A DNA stretch of 64,000 bases from Clostridia bacterium (GCA_026000755.1 BNZC01000005.1:1-64000); one strand, 5' to 3'. Positions 49,012 to 58,083 are shown, counted from the stretch's first letter. Numbers and translations are program-made. Notes: generated by a model from the sequence alone, not told the origin.

Positions 49012-50136
49012 ATGGAAACCATAATAATGAAAATTTTAATCTCAATGATACTGCTCTTGCTTGTACTGTTTTTTCTCTACTATTGCAGATGGCAAAAAGC
49101 AGAACTTGAAAAATTTCAAATTACAAGCTATGCCCTATTTGATAAACGTCTGACACAGGAAATACGTCTGGCATTTTTGACGGATACCCACGGGTATGAA
49201 TATGGCGTGGACAACGCATACTTGCTTAAGGCAGTAACTTCCTGCCAACCTCATGTGATTCTGGTGGGTGGAGATTGCATTGTAGCAAAAGATGAAAGCT
49301 CCTTTGCAAAGGCAGAAACTTTGCTTCGGGGACTTGTTAAGATTGCCCCGGTATATTATTGTTTTGGTAACCATGAAAGCCGTGCGGCGGACTCTGAAAA
49401 TATAGAAGCAGTCACTGTTACCAAGAATAAAAATGGCATGGCGTTGGCAAAAACTGATTTGCCTGTTGCCAAGAATAAAAGTGGTATGGTAATTGGCAAC
49501 CTTAAAAGCCATGAGGCAGAGTCTCAAAGCACAGAAGTTTTATCCATTTCCATTGCGTTTACCAAATACCTGGAATCGGTACGGAACATGGGCATTACCA
49601 TTTTAGAAAACCAAAATGCCACCATCACCATAGGAGCAGATATCCTTGCTTTAGCAGGATTTGACATTCCCCTGACTTACTACAAAAAAGGAAAACGCAT
49701 TCCTATGGAAGATACTGTTCCTGAAGCATTTTTGGGCAAGGCAGATAGGAATCATGTACAGATATTGTTGGCACACAATCCGGAATATGGGATGCAATAC
49801 GCAAAATGGGGATCGGATCTGACCCTTTGCGGACATAACCATGGCGGATTGATTTCATTTCCGATAATAGGCGGTCTGTTCTCTCCGCAGTTGACCTTCT
49901 TTCCGAAATTTAATGCAGGAGATTATGTGGTTTCCTTGGAAGGGGAGAAATGGAAAACAGGTGGCGGACAGAAGGCTGGGCGTAGAAAGTCCACAGTCGG
50001 ACAAGGTTTACAAGGTACAAATCAATCTCGTCATATTATTGTAAGCCGTGGCTTAGGCACCCATACCTTTCACATTCGGATTCGCAATCGGGCGGAAGTG
50101 TTGTTTGTGCGGCTGTCCCCGGAAGCGAAACAGTAG
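49012..50136 (+). CDS. Membrane-anchored metallophosphoesterase with repeat insertion
   Basis: 374 residues (start uncertain: 49012 or 49027; no clear ribosome site). One N-terminal membrane helix, then a calcineurin-like phosphoesterase core: TDTHG, GGDC, GNHES, CGHNHGG. Between the GNHE block and the next core strand there is an insertion of about 45 residues that contains a 48-bp direct repeat (CCAAGAATAA at 49421 and 49469; TKNKNGMALA/AKNKSGMVIG). It is similar to YkuE/YaeI-type enzymes. Substrate unknown. Confidence 0.8.
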   Translation: METIIMKILISMILLLLVLFFLYYCRWQKAELEKFQITSYALFDKRLTQEIRLAFLTDTHGYEYGVDNAYLLKAVTSCQPHVILVGGDCIVAKDESSFAKAETLLRGLVKIAPVYYCFGNHESRAADSENIEAVTVTKNKNGMALAKTDLPVAKNKSGMVIGNLKSHEAESQSTEVLSISIAFTKYLESVRNMGITILENQNATITIGADILALAGFDIPLTYYKKGKRIPMEDTVPEAFLGKADRNHVQILLAHNPEYGMQYAKWGSDLTLCGHNHGGLISFPIIGGLFSPQLTFFPKFNAGDYVVSLEGEKWKTGGGQKAGRRKSTVGQGLQGTNQSRHIIVSRGLGTHTFHIRIRNRAEVLFVRLSPEAKQ

Positions 50137-50219
50137 TAATGATAGAAATGATGTAATCCTAACATTGCAAAAAGCATTTACAGTAACAAGCAACTACCCC
50201 CATCAAGGAGTAATCTTAT

Positions 50220-50996
50220 ATGAACTTAAACGTAAAACTGCAAGCCTTTGAAGGTCCCCTTGATCTTCTTTTGCATTTGTTGGATAAAAATAAAGTAAGC
50301 ATATATGACATTCCCATTGTGGAAATCACGGCTCAGTATTTGGAGTACATAGAGGCGATGCAGCGGCAAGACTTAAATGTCATGAGCGAATTTCTGCTGA
50401 TGGCGGCAACCCTTCTTGACATCAAATCCAGAATGCTTTTGCCGGCACCTGAAACCGACGAGGAAGAAGAGGGCGATCCAAGGGCTGAATTGATTCAGCA
50501 GTTGTTGGAATACAAGATGTACAAATGTATTTCCGAGGAATTAAAAGGACGTATGGCGGATTCCGGATACGCCTTTTTCAAGAATGCCAGTTTGCCCAAG
50601 GAAGTGACAGAATATGAGCAACCCGTTGATGTGTCGGAATTGCTTTCAAATGTCAGTTTGGCAAATCTGAAAAAGATTTTCGAGTCTATCCTGCGAAAAC
50701 AGGAAGATAAGATTGATCCCATACGTTCCAAATTTGGCAAGATTGAAAAAGAGGAGATTTCCCTAGAGGAAAAAATGCTCTACGTAGAGGAATTTGCGGC
50801 AACACAGAAACGCTTTAGTTTTCGCAAACTCTTGGCGAAGCAGGAGAGTCGCATTGAGTTAATCGTTACTTTTTTGACGATATTGGAATTGATGAAAACA
50901 GGGAAAATCAGCATTTCTCAGGAAAATGTTTTTGATGATATTTTGATTGAAAGCCATATGGTGGAGGAAGAGGAAAGTAATGATAGAGAAGAATAA
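50220..50996 (+). CDS. scpA: Segregation and condensation protein A
   Basis: 258 residues behind AAGGAG. Kleisin of the SMC-ScpAB condensin. N-terminal SMC-binding helices (FEGPLDLLLHLLDKNKVSIYDIPI), acidic linker (DEEEEGD) and C-terminal winged helix. It overlaps scpB by 17 bp. Confidence 0.95.
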   Translation: MNLNVKLQAFEGPLDLLLHLLDKNKVSIYDIPIVEITAQYLEYIEAMQRQDLNVMSEFLLMAATLLDIKSRMLLPAPETDEEEEGDPRAELIQQLLEYKMYKCISEELKGRMADSGYAFFKNASLPKEVTEYEQPVDVSELLSNVSLANLKKIFESILRKQEDKIDPIRSKFGKIEKEEISLEEKMLYVEEFAATQKRFSFRKLLAKQESRIELIVTFLTILELMKTGKISISQENVFDDILIESHMVEEEESNDREE

Positions 50997-51549
50997 AAGT
51001 GGAGCGATAGAAGCTATTTTATTTGCCATGGGGGAATCGGTAGAAGGGGAGAAAATCGCAGAGGCGATAGGACTTTCCTTAGAGGAAACTTTGGAATTAT
51101 TGGGCGAGTTGATGACGTATTATGAGCAGGAGGATAGGGGTATTCGTATCATAGAGCTGGAGGGTGCATTTCAGATGTGTACCAAGTCGGAGCATTATGA
51201 ATCCTTGATTCAGATTGCCAGGCAGCCCAAAAAGCATATCCTAACGGATGTACTTTTAGAAACCCTCTCCATCATTGCCTACAAACAGCCTATTACCAAA
51301 TTACAAATCGAAAAAATCCGGGGAGTAAGTAGTGACCACGCCGTTAATAAGCTCTTAGAATACGAGATGGTACGGGAATTAGGCAGATTAGAGGCACCGG
51401 GGAGGCCGTTGCTATTTGGCACATCGGAGGAATTTTTAAGGAGTTTTGGCTTTGGTTCCTTGGAGGAACTGCCCATCTTAAATCCGGAACAATTAGAAGA
51501 ATTTAAGCAACAAGCGGAAGAGGAAATGAGTCTACAGTTGGATATTTAG
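50980..51549 (+). CDS. scpB: Segregation and condensation protein B
   Basis: 189 residues; start at MIEKNK inside the end of scpA, with GAGGAAAG as ribosome site. Two winged-helix domains (AIEAILFAMGE; LSIIAYKQPITKLQIEKIRGV). It binds the ScpA linker as a dimer in the condensin complex. Confidence 0.95.
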   Translation: MIEKNKSGAIEAILFAMGESVEGEKIAEAIGLSLEETLELLGELMTYYEQEDRGIRIIELEGAFQMCTKSEHYESLIQIARQPKKHILTDVLLETLSIIAYKQPITKLQIEKIRGVSSDHAVNKLLEYEMVRELGRLEAPGRPLLFGTSEEFLRSFGFGSLEELPILNPEQLEEFKQQAEEEMSLQLDI

Positions 51550-51603
51550 ATCGGTGAGTGATGAATTGCTGCTTAAGGGATTTCACGATGCCAAACGGCA
51601 TTT

Positions 51604-51880
51604 TCAGTTCCAGAAATATCGGATATATTTTGCTACAAGATACCATGCACGCTTGTGATGTTTTTCACGGTAGGTATCAAGCTTATGGTTACGTGCAAAA
51701 TATAACTCTTCAAATTCAGTTTTATCATGGCTCGTTAGGTGTGCAAGCAACTTGTCAATATCTCTGCGTTTGCCAAATTTTTTATCGAGTAGTCTGTCGT
51801 AATCGGCAGCATATTCATTTTGTTGACTGCAAGTTCTTGCATCAGATTCCCGGAAATTTGTGCATATGGGAGAAATGACA
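51604..51880 (-). pseudogene. Possible decayed gene fragment
   Basis: In the 432-bp gap after scpB, the minus strand has an open, protein-like frame without a start: ...YAADYDRLLDKKFGKR..., ...HDKTEFEELYFARNHK... and ending WYLVAKYIRYFWN before TGA (complement 51604-51606). The charge and aromatic pattern look like real coding sequence, but no family was recognised. Confidence 0.35.
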
Positions 51881-51898
51881 ATTTTTGCTAAAAAACAC

Positions 51899-51927
51899 TT
51901 GTGTTTTCAAGAAAAAGATATTAAAAT
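51899..51927 (+). promoter_or_regulatory. Promoter of the small secreted protein gene
   Basis: TTGTGT, 17 bp, TAAAAT, about 55 bp before the start codon. Confidence 0.45.
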
Positions 51928-51981
51928 AGCCTAGTAAGAAAAAATAATCAAAAAACGAAAGAGAGGAACAGAGTAATAAAA

Positions 51982-52365
51982 ATGCTAAAGAGAATTGGAG
52001 TTTTAACGTGTCTGGGTGTGATGTTATCTTATGCTACTGTTTATGCAGCAACCACTTATAGTTTTACTTATAACTTCAAACATCAGCTTTCTGTATCTGG
52101 TACGCAAAAAGCCACACAATCATCAGCAAACTTCAATATTTATACGACAACAAATGGTTCAAGCGAAAATTGGTTTGATGTTAAACAATTCAAACCCAAG
52201 TTGATAGGCTCAGATGAGTATATTACCTCAAGATCAATTGATTGCAAGGTAAATAGTTCAGGCAGTTGCAGTTTTCCTACAACAACAGGAACTTCATACA
52301 GTTATGAATTTTGGAAACCCGTAGCTGTAGGACAACTCATTGGTTCTGGGACTTTGAAATATTAA
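51982..52365 (+). CDS. Small secreted protein of unknown function
   Basis: 127 residues. Signal peptide (cleavage near VYA-AT), then a Ser/Thr-rich, beta-strand-rich body with one Cys pair (DCKVNSSGSCSF) that could form a disulfide. No anchor. It stands 12 bp before a VanZ-like gene, so it may be made with it. No family recognised. Confidence 0.55.
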   Translation: MLKRIGVLTCLGVMLSYATVYAATTYSFTYNFKHQLSVSGTQKATQSSANFNIYTTTNGSSENWFDVKQFKPKLIGSDEYITSRSIDCKVNSSGSCSFPTTTGTSYSYEFWKPVAVGQLIGSGTLKY

Positions 52366-52377
52366 GGAGAATGAATA

Positions 52378-52968
52378 ATGTTGACAAGCCGTTTTATTAA
52401 TTTTTTCTTGGCATTCATTTTGCTTAATGTGATTGTTATTTTTCTTGTGAATAGTGAAGTGAAAAAAAGAAAAGTTTTATCCTTCATCGGCTGTATCATG
52501 TCAGTTATGCTTGTTGTTTCCTTATGCTTTTTTCCTTTACCCATGCAGGAGGAACTAATAGAAAGTATAAAACAAAACGGAGAAGGCTTGATTAATAATT
52601 TTGTTCCGTTTCACACAATAGTTACTACTGTTTGGGAAGCAGTAAAGTATCGTGCTTGGAGCAGTATTATCTATCAACTGTTTGGTAATATTATATTATT
52701 TATTCCTTTTGCTGTTTCTTTACATTTTTACTTGCATGATTCGAAAAAGAAGAGGCGGATGTTGATTTGCATCCTATTTCTTTCTTGTACGATTGAGGCG
52801 ATGCAAGGGTTATTTAATTTCCTCTTGGGAGTAAATTATAGAGTGGTTGATATTGATGATATTATTTTGAATGTGATTGGTGGGGTTTTAGGTGGTATTT
52901 TGGCATCTTATGCGGAAGAGCAATTTATCAAAGTAGTTCAAAAGAAAAAAGCAATAGGTGCAGAATGA
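52378..52968 (+). CDS. VanZ-like membrane protein
   Basis: 196 residues behind AAGGAGA. Five hydrophobic segments and the VanZ-type ending DIDDIILNVIGGVLGG; the central NFVPFHTIVTTVW and NIILFIPF also fit. VanZ relatives influence cell-surface and antibiotic traits by unclear means. It closes the two-gene unit with the small secreted protein. Confidence 0.75.
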   Translation: MLTSRFINFFLAFILLNVIVIFLVNSEVKKRKVLSFIGCIMSVMLVVSLCFFPLPMQEELIESIKQNGEGLINNFVPFHTIVTTVWEAVKYRAWSSIIYQLFGNIILFIPFAVSLHFYLHDSKKKRRMLICILFLSCTIEAMQGLFNFLLGVNYRVVDIDDIILNVIGGVLGGILASYAEEQFIKVVQKKKAIGAE

Positions 52969-53047
52969 TAAAAAAGTAAAATAAGTAAAGAAAAGGTGAA
53001 ACAAGGAAAATTCCAATAATCTAAGACAGAAAATATAATGTGCGGAG

Positions 53048-53099
53048 AAAACTAGACCATAACAATTTTTGAATTGCAATTTTCTGGTCTAGTTTTTTT
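53048..53099 (+). terminator. Terminator after the VanZ-like gene
   Basis: AAACTAGACCA pairs with TGGTCTAGTTT, followed by a T-run; an inner CAATTTTTGAATTG stem adds length. Confidence 0.75.
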
Positions 53100-53104
53100 C
53101 GTGC

Positions 53105-53310
53105 ATTATTAAGTGTCCGATAAACTGTCGCAACGGTTTCATCGGTGTGCAATAAGATATATTTTGGTAGCGGATTGTCGATGTGTTGTGTGATTGCATA
53201 TGCCGTTCCTTTCTGGTTTCTAAAATGTATCTATTGTAATTATGCCGCATAAATAAGCAAATTTCAATATGCTTTAACAGTTTTTCATACGTAGAAACGA
53301 TTCCGGTGCT
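53105..53310 (-). other. Unassigned gap with coding-like minus-strand frames
   Basis: The minus strand has two overlapping open frames that read like protein (one with HIEICLFMRHNYNRYILETR, the other with TAYAITQHIDNPLPKYILLH), so this may be a frameshifted gene remnant. Nothing was recognised. The rest of the gap up to 53424 holds no clear promoter. Confidence 0.25.
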
Positions 53311-53424
53311 AAATGCACAGGCAATTACGCTGAAAGTAGCAGCGCCCCTAAAATGGGATTAATCATGACAGCACAAGCAACAGCATAAACTGATAGGGAT
53401 AGAATCTTGCTCGGAGTAAATGGA

Positions 53425-54711
53425 ATGAGTCATAGGAAACGATTTCTGATCTTTTTTAGTTGTGCTGTTCTCGTAATCATGCAGGTGAACATATGTTCTG
53501 ATGTAGGCGTTGCCCAAGCTGCCCTACCATTTGCAGTTAATGGTGAAACTTTTGTTGCCCAAGGCGAAAATGATGTTATTACAGGTGAAACCCTAACCTC
53601 AACCAAAGCCCCCAACTTCAACCTCTATGCCCGCTCTGCTGTCCTTATGGATGCGGATTCCGGCAGAGTGTTGTATGAAAAAGAGGGCTATGTACATATG
53701 CCAAATGCCAGTACTACAAAGATTTTAACGGCTATCCTTGCTATTGAGAGCGGGCAAATGGAGGAAATTGCAACTGCCAGTGCTTATGCGGCAACAAGGC
53801 CCAAGGTACGTCTTGGCATGAGCGAGGGGGATTGCTTTTATGTGAAAGATTTACTCTATTCCCTGATGTTGGAATCCCATAATGATGCCGCAGTAGTCAT
53901 TGCCGAGCATATCGGGCAGAGCGTGGAAGGCTTTGCCGCTTTGATGAACAAAAAAGCCAAGGAAATCGGTTGCAGCGACAGCTATTTTATTACGCCAAAT
54001 GGTCTGGATGCACAGGATGATGTAGGGGTTCATGGCACCACGGCAAGGGATCTTGCGCTGATTATGCGTTATTGCATTCAAAACGAAACATTTCTTGCCA
54101 TCACCCGCACTCCTTCCTACAGTTTCTCTAGCACAGACGGGCGAAAATCCTATTCCTGCAACAATCACAATGCTTTTTTGAATATGATGGATGGTGCCCT
54201 ATCCGGCAAAACGGGATTTACCGGAAATGCAGGCTATTGCTATGTAGGTGCTGTGCGGCGTGATGAGCGAACCTTTATTGTCGCTCTTTTGGCTTGTGGT
54301 TGGCCGAACAATAAGAGCTATAAATGGGCGGATACGAAAGAACTGATGACCTACGGATTGTCTAATTATCAATATGAGGATATTTTTAAGCATAAGGAAA
54401 ATCTGCCGAAAATACCGGCTTTAGATGCCATTCCAAACACGGGCAAGCCACATGATGCCACCTACCTTTCGCCCGTGCTGAAAGAGCAAGAATGGAAGCT
54501 GTTAAAAACAAAAGAGGAAATGGTACATACGGTGTATGAATTGCCGGAGTCTTTGCTTGCACCCGTAGAAGCAGGCAGTACAATCGGGAAGGCGGTCTAT
54601 TTTCTGGATGAAATGAAACTGGGAGAATTACCCATTACAGTGGAAGAGGGGGCTAAGCGAGTGGATTTTTCCTGGTATTTTCATTATGTTGGGGAGAGGT
54701 TTTTTCTGTAG
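53425..54711 (+). CDS. D-alanyl-D-alanine carboxypeptidase (DacA/PBP5-type)
   Basis: 428 residues; the ATG at 53425 (8 bp after GGAG) is preferred to the TTG at 53407. Signal peptide, then peptidase S11 domain with the three active-site motifs STTK, SHN and KTG (GKTGFTGNAGY). It trims the terminal D-Ala from peptidoglycan stem peptides outside the membrane. The C-terminal domain is short and lacks an obvious amphipathic anchor. A sporulation-related homologue is possible. Confidence 0.9.
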   Translation: MSHRKRFLIFFSCAVLVIMQVNICSDVGVAQAALPFAVNGETFVAQGENDVITGETLTSTKAPNFNLYARSAVLMDADSGRVLYEKEGYVHMPNASTTKILTAILAIESGQMEEIATASAYAATRPKVRLGMSEGDCFYVKDLLYSLMLESHNDAAVVIAEHIGQSVEGFAALMNKKAKEIGCSDSYFITPNGLDAQDDVGVHGTTARDLALIMRYCIQNETFLAITRTPSYSFSSTDGRKSYSCNNHNAFLNMMDGALSGKTGFTGNAGYCYVGAVRRDERTFIVALLACGWPNNKSYKWADTKELMTYGLSNYQYEDIFKHKENLPKIPALDAIPNTGKPHDATYLSPVLKEQEWKLLKTKEEMVHTVYELPESLLAPVEAGSTIGKAVYFLDEMKLGELPITVEEGAKRVDFSWYFHYVGERFFL

Positions 54712-54853
54712 TCAGGTAAATCAGTATATGCAGGTTGTTACGGTGATGATGTGTGTGCAGAAAAATCAACACACGTAAGTTATCACTGATATATAGGTGA
54801 TATGATGTGCGTTTAGGCAAATCCGGAAATAGTGGATTGTCATTTTCGGCAAT

Positions 54854-56056
54854 TTACAGGATTGTTGAGCTTTCCATATTCATCGTACAAAGTTCTCTGC
54901 TGCATTCTCCCGCCAAGGCAAGTTTGCAAAATTCCTTTCGCCTTTTTTGAAGTTCCCTGCTATTTTCCGAAATCGCATTTCCTATGTGTGCTTTTGAATC
55001 AAAGCCGCAGCTTCTAACACCCCCCTCTATATCAATCCAATAGGAAAAAAAGGGAATAGAGCAGCTAGCTTTCGTCGGCACACTTTCGGAATATTTGTCC
55101 TTTCGGATTTCTGTTTTTTCCGCTGACACGTTTTTGGAATCTTTGCCCTTTCGGATTTTTGTCGCTTCCTCCGAATCAGTTTTGGAATCCTTGCCGTCTA
55201 CAAGTTCTGTCTTTTTCACTCCAATGAAAGAGCGGTTCTCCTGTCTTGGCTTCTCTAAAATGCCCTTGGGCAAAATGATTTCTATGGAGGGAGCCTTGTC
55301 TAAAATCAGGGCTTGGAATTGTGTCATTATTTTGTTGTATTCCTTTTCCTCCAAAGACCGGAGCAGTTCCTTTTGCAGTTCGTTTTTATCGCAAGACGGT
55401 GCTGTTTGTACCACTTCTCGAAACTGAATGCTGTCGATGGAATGTTTGTTCCAAAAAGAGAGCATGGTATCAAAACGTAGGAGATTTGACTTTAACAGCA
55501 TGGTATTTATGCGCAGGGCAGGTTTGGTACGCCCATGTTGTTTCTTATAGGCTTGTAGGTTTTTGATGTTGTCGCATACCTTGTGAAAATCGGAACCCTT
55601 CATGATACGCTCATAATCTTCCCGGCAAAATCCGTTAAAGGATACAATGATTTCATCTGTGCCGCTTTCAATCAAATCGGCAATCGTTTTTTGATTTAGG
55701 AGCAGACCATTGGTGCAAATGGAAACATGGGGAATCCCTTTTGCCTTTGCACAGCGGACATATTCATGAAAATCAGGTGTTAAAAGCGGTTCATAGGAAC
55801 AAGATAAATACAGCATACGTGTTCGTTTGCCAAAGGTATCCATGATTTTTGCAAAATCCGTCAGGGCGAGAAATTTTACAGAAGTATCCCTTGGACTGCT
55901 GCACATAATGCAGTGGACATTGCAAATATTATTGGTGTCCATGCGGATAATATCCTTGCGAAAATGTAACATATCCGCCGTCTTAAGGAGCCTGCTGCGT
56001 AAGTTGTCGTTGTTTAATTTATCGTAGACTTTTTTTAGTCGTTTCAGATCGCTCAT
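54854..56056 (-). CDS. Radical SAM / SPASM-like protein
   Basis: 400 residues. N-terminal radical SAM cluster motif CNVHCIMC (residues ~47-54) and TIM-barrel pieces (SCSYEPLLTPDF, STNGLLL-like ICTNGLL). The C-terminal cysteines (CSIPFFSYW...SCGFDSKAHIGN...CKLALAGECSRELC) look like a SPASM/twitch region holding extra Fe-S clusters. Between the two is a Lys/Glu/Ser linker of three 48-bp repeats (starts near 55088, 55136 and 55184). A 76-residue peptide gene lies directly upstream, so peptide modification is one possibility. The start region is duplicated into that gene's 3' end. Confidence 0.75.
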   Translation of the reverse strand: MSDLKRLKKVYDKLNNDNLRSRLLKTADMLHFRKDIIRMDTNNICNVHCIMCSSPRDTSVKFLALTDFAKIMDTFGKRTRMLYLSCSYEPLLTPDFHEYVRCAKAKGIPHVSICTNGLLLNQKTIADLIESGTDEIIVSFNGFCREDYERIMKGSDFHKVCDNIKNLQAYKKQHGRTKPALRINTMLLKSNLLRFDTMLSFWNKHSIDSIQFREVVQTAPSCDKNELQKELLRSLEEKEYNKIMTQFQALILDKAPSIEIILPKGILEKPRQENRSFIGVKKTELVDGKDSKTDSEEATKIRKGKDSKNVSAEKTEIRKDKYSESVPTKASCSIPFFSYWIDIEGGVRSCGFDSKAHIGNAISENSRELQKRRKEFCKLALAGECSRELCTMNMESSTIL

Positions 56057-56168
56057 GTGAGATACGGCTTTCTCTTATTTTGGGTCATTATTTAATTTAT
56101 CACAGACCTTTTTTGAACGTTTCAGATCGTTCCTGTGAGGTGGTTTTTTCCTTATTTGGTTTGAGCGC
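56011..56168 (-). repeat. 78-bp duplication across the peptide-radical SAM junction
   Basis: The first codons of the radical SAM gene (ATGAGCGATCTGAAACG...) recur 78 bp upstream as AGGAACGATCTGAAACG..., where they supply, in another frame, the last ~15 codons and stop of the small peptide gene. The following AAATTAAA.AA.GAC block is shared as well. Confidence 0.8.
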
Positions 56169-56330
56169 AGATTGAGGAAGGAAAGGATAGACATCCAAAT
56201 AGGAATCTAATTCCGCATCTGACTGGGGTGGTCTTGGCACCGAACCGGTGCAGTCCGTGCTAGCACTTGCGCCTAAATAATCGTAATCCTTTTGTGGGGT
56301 GTAGGTAATGGAATTTTCTTTTTGCTTCAT
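56100..56330 (-). CDS. Small peptide upstream of a radical SAM enzyme
   Basis: 76 residues, ATG 10 bp after AAAAGGAG. No signal peptide. The body is rich in Tyr, Asp, Ser, Thr and Pro with one Cys (DYDYLGASASTDCTGSVP, then QSDAELDSYLDVYPFLP). The tail from about KEKTTSQERSETF onward derives from a duplication of the radical SAM start. Position and composition would suit a substrate of the following radical SAM/SPASM enzyme, but no known RiPP precursor class was recognised. It could also be a conserved small cytosolic protein. Confidence 0.5.
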   Translation of the reverse strand: MKQKENSITYTPQKDYDYLGASASTDCTGSVPRPPQSDAELDSYLDVYPFLPQSALKPNKEKTTSQERSETFKKGL

Positions 56331-56400
56331 TTTAGAAATGCTCCTTTTAATTTGTTGGGAGTAGTGTGTGCAAAAAGGCGTGGATTCATACGGTGAAAAC

Positions 56401-56442
56401 AAAAAAACATCAAAATTCAGCATGGAATTTTGATGTTTTTTT
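56401..56442. terminator. Bidirectional terminator between the CYTH and small peptide genes
   Basis: Perfect 18-bp arms (AAAAAAACATCAAAATTC and its complement) around AGCATG, giving a T7 run on both strands. The gap 56443-56544 also holds a diverged fragment of the family E MITE. Confidence 0.8.
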
Positions 56443-56544
56443 GTTTTAGCTTTCTTTGCTGTAAAGTGCAGGATTTAATCGCCAAAACGCAATTTGGTGC
56501 ATGAACAATATGGGTTTTTCTTCTAAAAACACCTTGCGGATTGC

Positions 56545-57006
56545 TTATGCCAAAACAGTAGCTGACATAACACTATTATGATATTTTGAGGAATAGGTTA
56601 CATCTTCCCCGAACCACTGGGGGGGGGTGAAGGCGTTTGCCTCTTCCTCTGATTCAAATTCTACCTCAGCCAACAAAAGAGGAGCCAGACTGCCTTCAAA
56701 TACATCTAATTCAATGGTGTGCTTGTCTTGATAGGGCAAACGGTAGCGTGTCTTGGTAATGAGAATGCCATCTGTTTTTTCCTTCAAATGGAGGTAGGAC
56801 TCTAAGGTGAGAGGGAGGTTGTATTCCATACGAGCCATCATACCACCGCCTTTATAGGTCAAAAAATATTCACTATCTTGACGGCGGATGCGTACCACAG
56901 GATTGGTACACAAATAGCCCTGTTCGATTTTAGAATGGGGATACTGCTCTAAATTTGCAGGAACCTGTTTGAGTAAGAATTTGCGTTCGATTTCCATATC
57001 TTTCAT
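56545..57006 (-). CDS. CYTH-domain phosphatase-like protein
   Basis: 153 residues. N-terminal EIERKFLL is the CYTH signature; alternating charged strands follow (VVRIRRQD, YFLTYKG, KTRYRLPY, IELDVFEG, LAEVEFESEEEA). CYTH tunnel enzymes hydrolyse triphosphates, often inorganic triphosphate. Last gene of the hyd maturation operon. Two homopolymers affect it: C8 (57007-57014) lies directly between the ribosome site GGAAAGGAT and the ATG, and a nine-base run (56619-56627) encodes Pro-Pro near the C-terminus. Confidence 0.85.
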   Translation of the reverse strand: MKDMEIERKFLLKQVPANLEQYPHSKIEQGYLCTNPVVRIRRQDSEYFLTYKGGGMMARMEYNLPLTLESYLHLKEKTDGILITKTRYRLPYQDKHTIELDVFEGSLAPLLLAEVEFESEEEANAFTPPQWFGEDVTYSSKYHNSVMSATVLA

Positions 57007-57063
57007 GGGGGGGGATCCTTTCCATTGCTTTTGATGCTTTCTTGCTATGATAGCATAGCTTTC

Positions 57064-58083
57064 TTAAAATGGCAAGTGGATATAATCCCCTCTCCCCATA
57101 TTCATAGAATACCCGGTACGCTCAATCCTCCCTTGCAGGCATTTTAAGCACTCTGCTGTTTCGTCCCCGGTGCAGATCTTGTTGTCATAGAGGGCATATT
57201 TTTTTCGAACTCCTAGAGGGGAGAGATTTGGCATGACCACATTTGCTCCTGCAAGGAGAGCCGCTTCCCGCCCTTTCGGAGAGAGGGTTCCCACGGCAGT
57301 TGTGGCAGGCAGTAAGGCATTTGGCAATAAGAGTCGTGTCAGGGCAATCATGCGAAAAGTCAAATCAAGATCACCGTTGCCAAATGTGGAAAAAGGGGTT
57401 TGCACATGAGGAATGAAGGGACCAATGCCCACCATATGGGGTTGTAATTCTTGCAGAAAATGCAAATCCTCTAATAGATGTTCCGCCGTCTGAAATGGGC
57501 TTCCCACCATAAGTCCTGCACCCACTTGGTAGCCGATTTCTTTCAAGTCCATCAGACATTTTTTGCGTGCTTTCAGGGACATATTGTTGGGATGAAGTTG
57601 CCCGTAATGGGTTTCATTTGCCGTTTCATGGCGTAGCAGGTAACGGTCAGCACCCGCCGCAAAAAAACGTGCATAACTGTCGAAACTGCGTTCGCCAATG
57701 GATAAAGTGATGGCATGATTTGGAAATTGTCGGCGTATTTCGGTAATTATTTCTGTTAAAATAGTATCCGTAAAATAGGGATCCTCGCCGCCTTGCAAGA
57801 CAAAGGTGTGAAATCCCAACCGTTCTCCATGGTGACAGCAGTTAAGGATTTCTTCCACGGATAAACGGTAGCGTTCAGCACTGTGATTACTGCACCGAAG
57901 CCCGCAATAATAACAGTCGTTGCGGCAGTAGGAGGTGAATTCAATCAGTCCGCGCACGTAGACATCTTTGCCGTAATGTAACTCACGCAGGTCACGGGCG
58001 GCTTGAAATAAATCGGCGATTTCATCAGGGTCAGTCGTTTGGATGAAGTGCAGTAGCACAGAATCTGTCATAGGTGTAGTCAT
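57064..58083 (-). CDS. hydE: [FeFe]-hydrogenase maturase HydE
   Basis: 339 residues; start at MTTPMTDS behind AAGGAG. Radical SAM motif CRNDCYYCGLRCSN, with HTFVLQGGEDPYFTD and the BATS-type C-terminal half. HydE acts with HydG and HydF to build the 2Fe subcluster, contributing to the dithiomethylamine bridge. Order on the minus strand is TM1266-hydG-hydF-hydE-CYTH. The hydrogenase structural gene is not in the window. Confidence 0.93.
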   Translation of the reverse strand: MTTPMTDSVLLHFIQTTDPDEIADLFQAARDLRELHYGKDVYVRGLIEFTSYCRNDCYYCGLRCSNHSAERYRLSVEEILNCCHHGERLGFHTFVLQGGEDPYFTDTILTEIITEIRRQFPNHAITLSIGERSFDSYARFFAAGADRYLLRHETANETHYGQLHPNNMSLKARKKCLMDLKEIGYQVGAGLMVGSPFQTAEHLLEDLHFLQELQPHMVGIGPFIPHVQTPFSTFGNGDLDLTFRMIALTRLLLPNALLPATTAVGTLSPKGREAALLAGANVVMPNLSPLGVRKKYALYDNKICTGDETAECLKCLQGRIERTGYSMNMGRGDYIHLPF

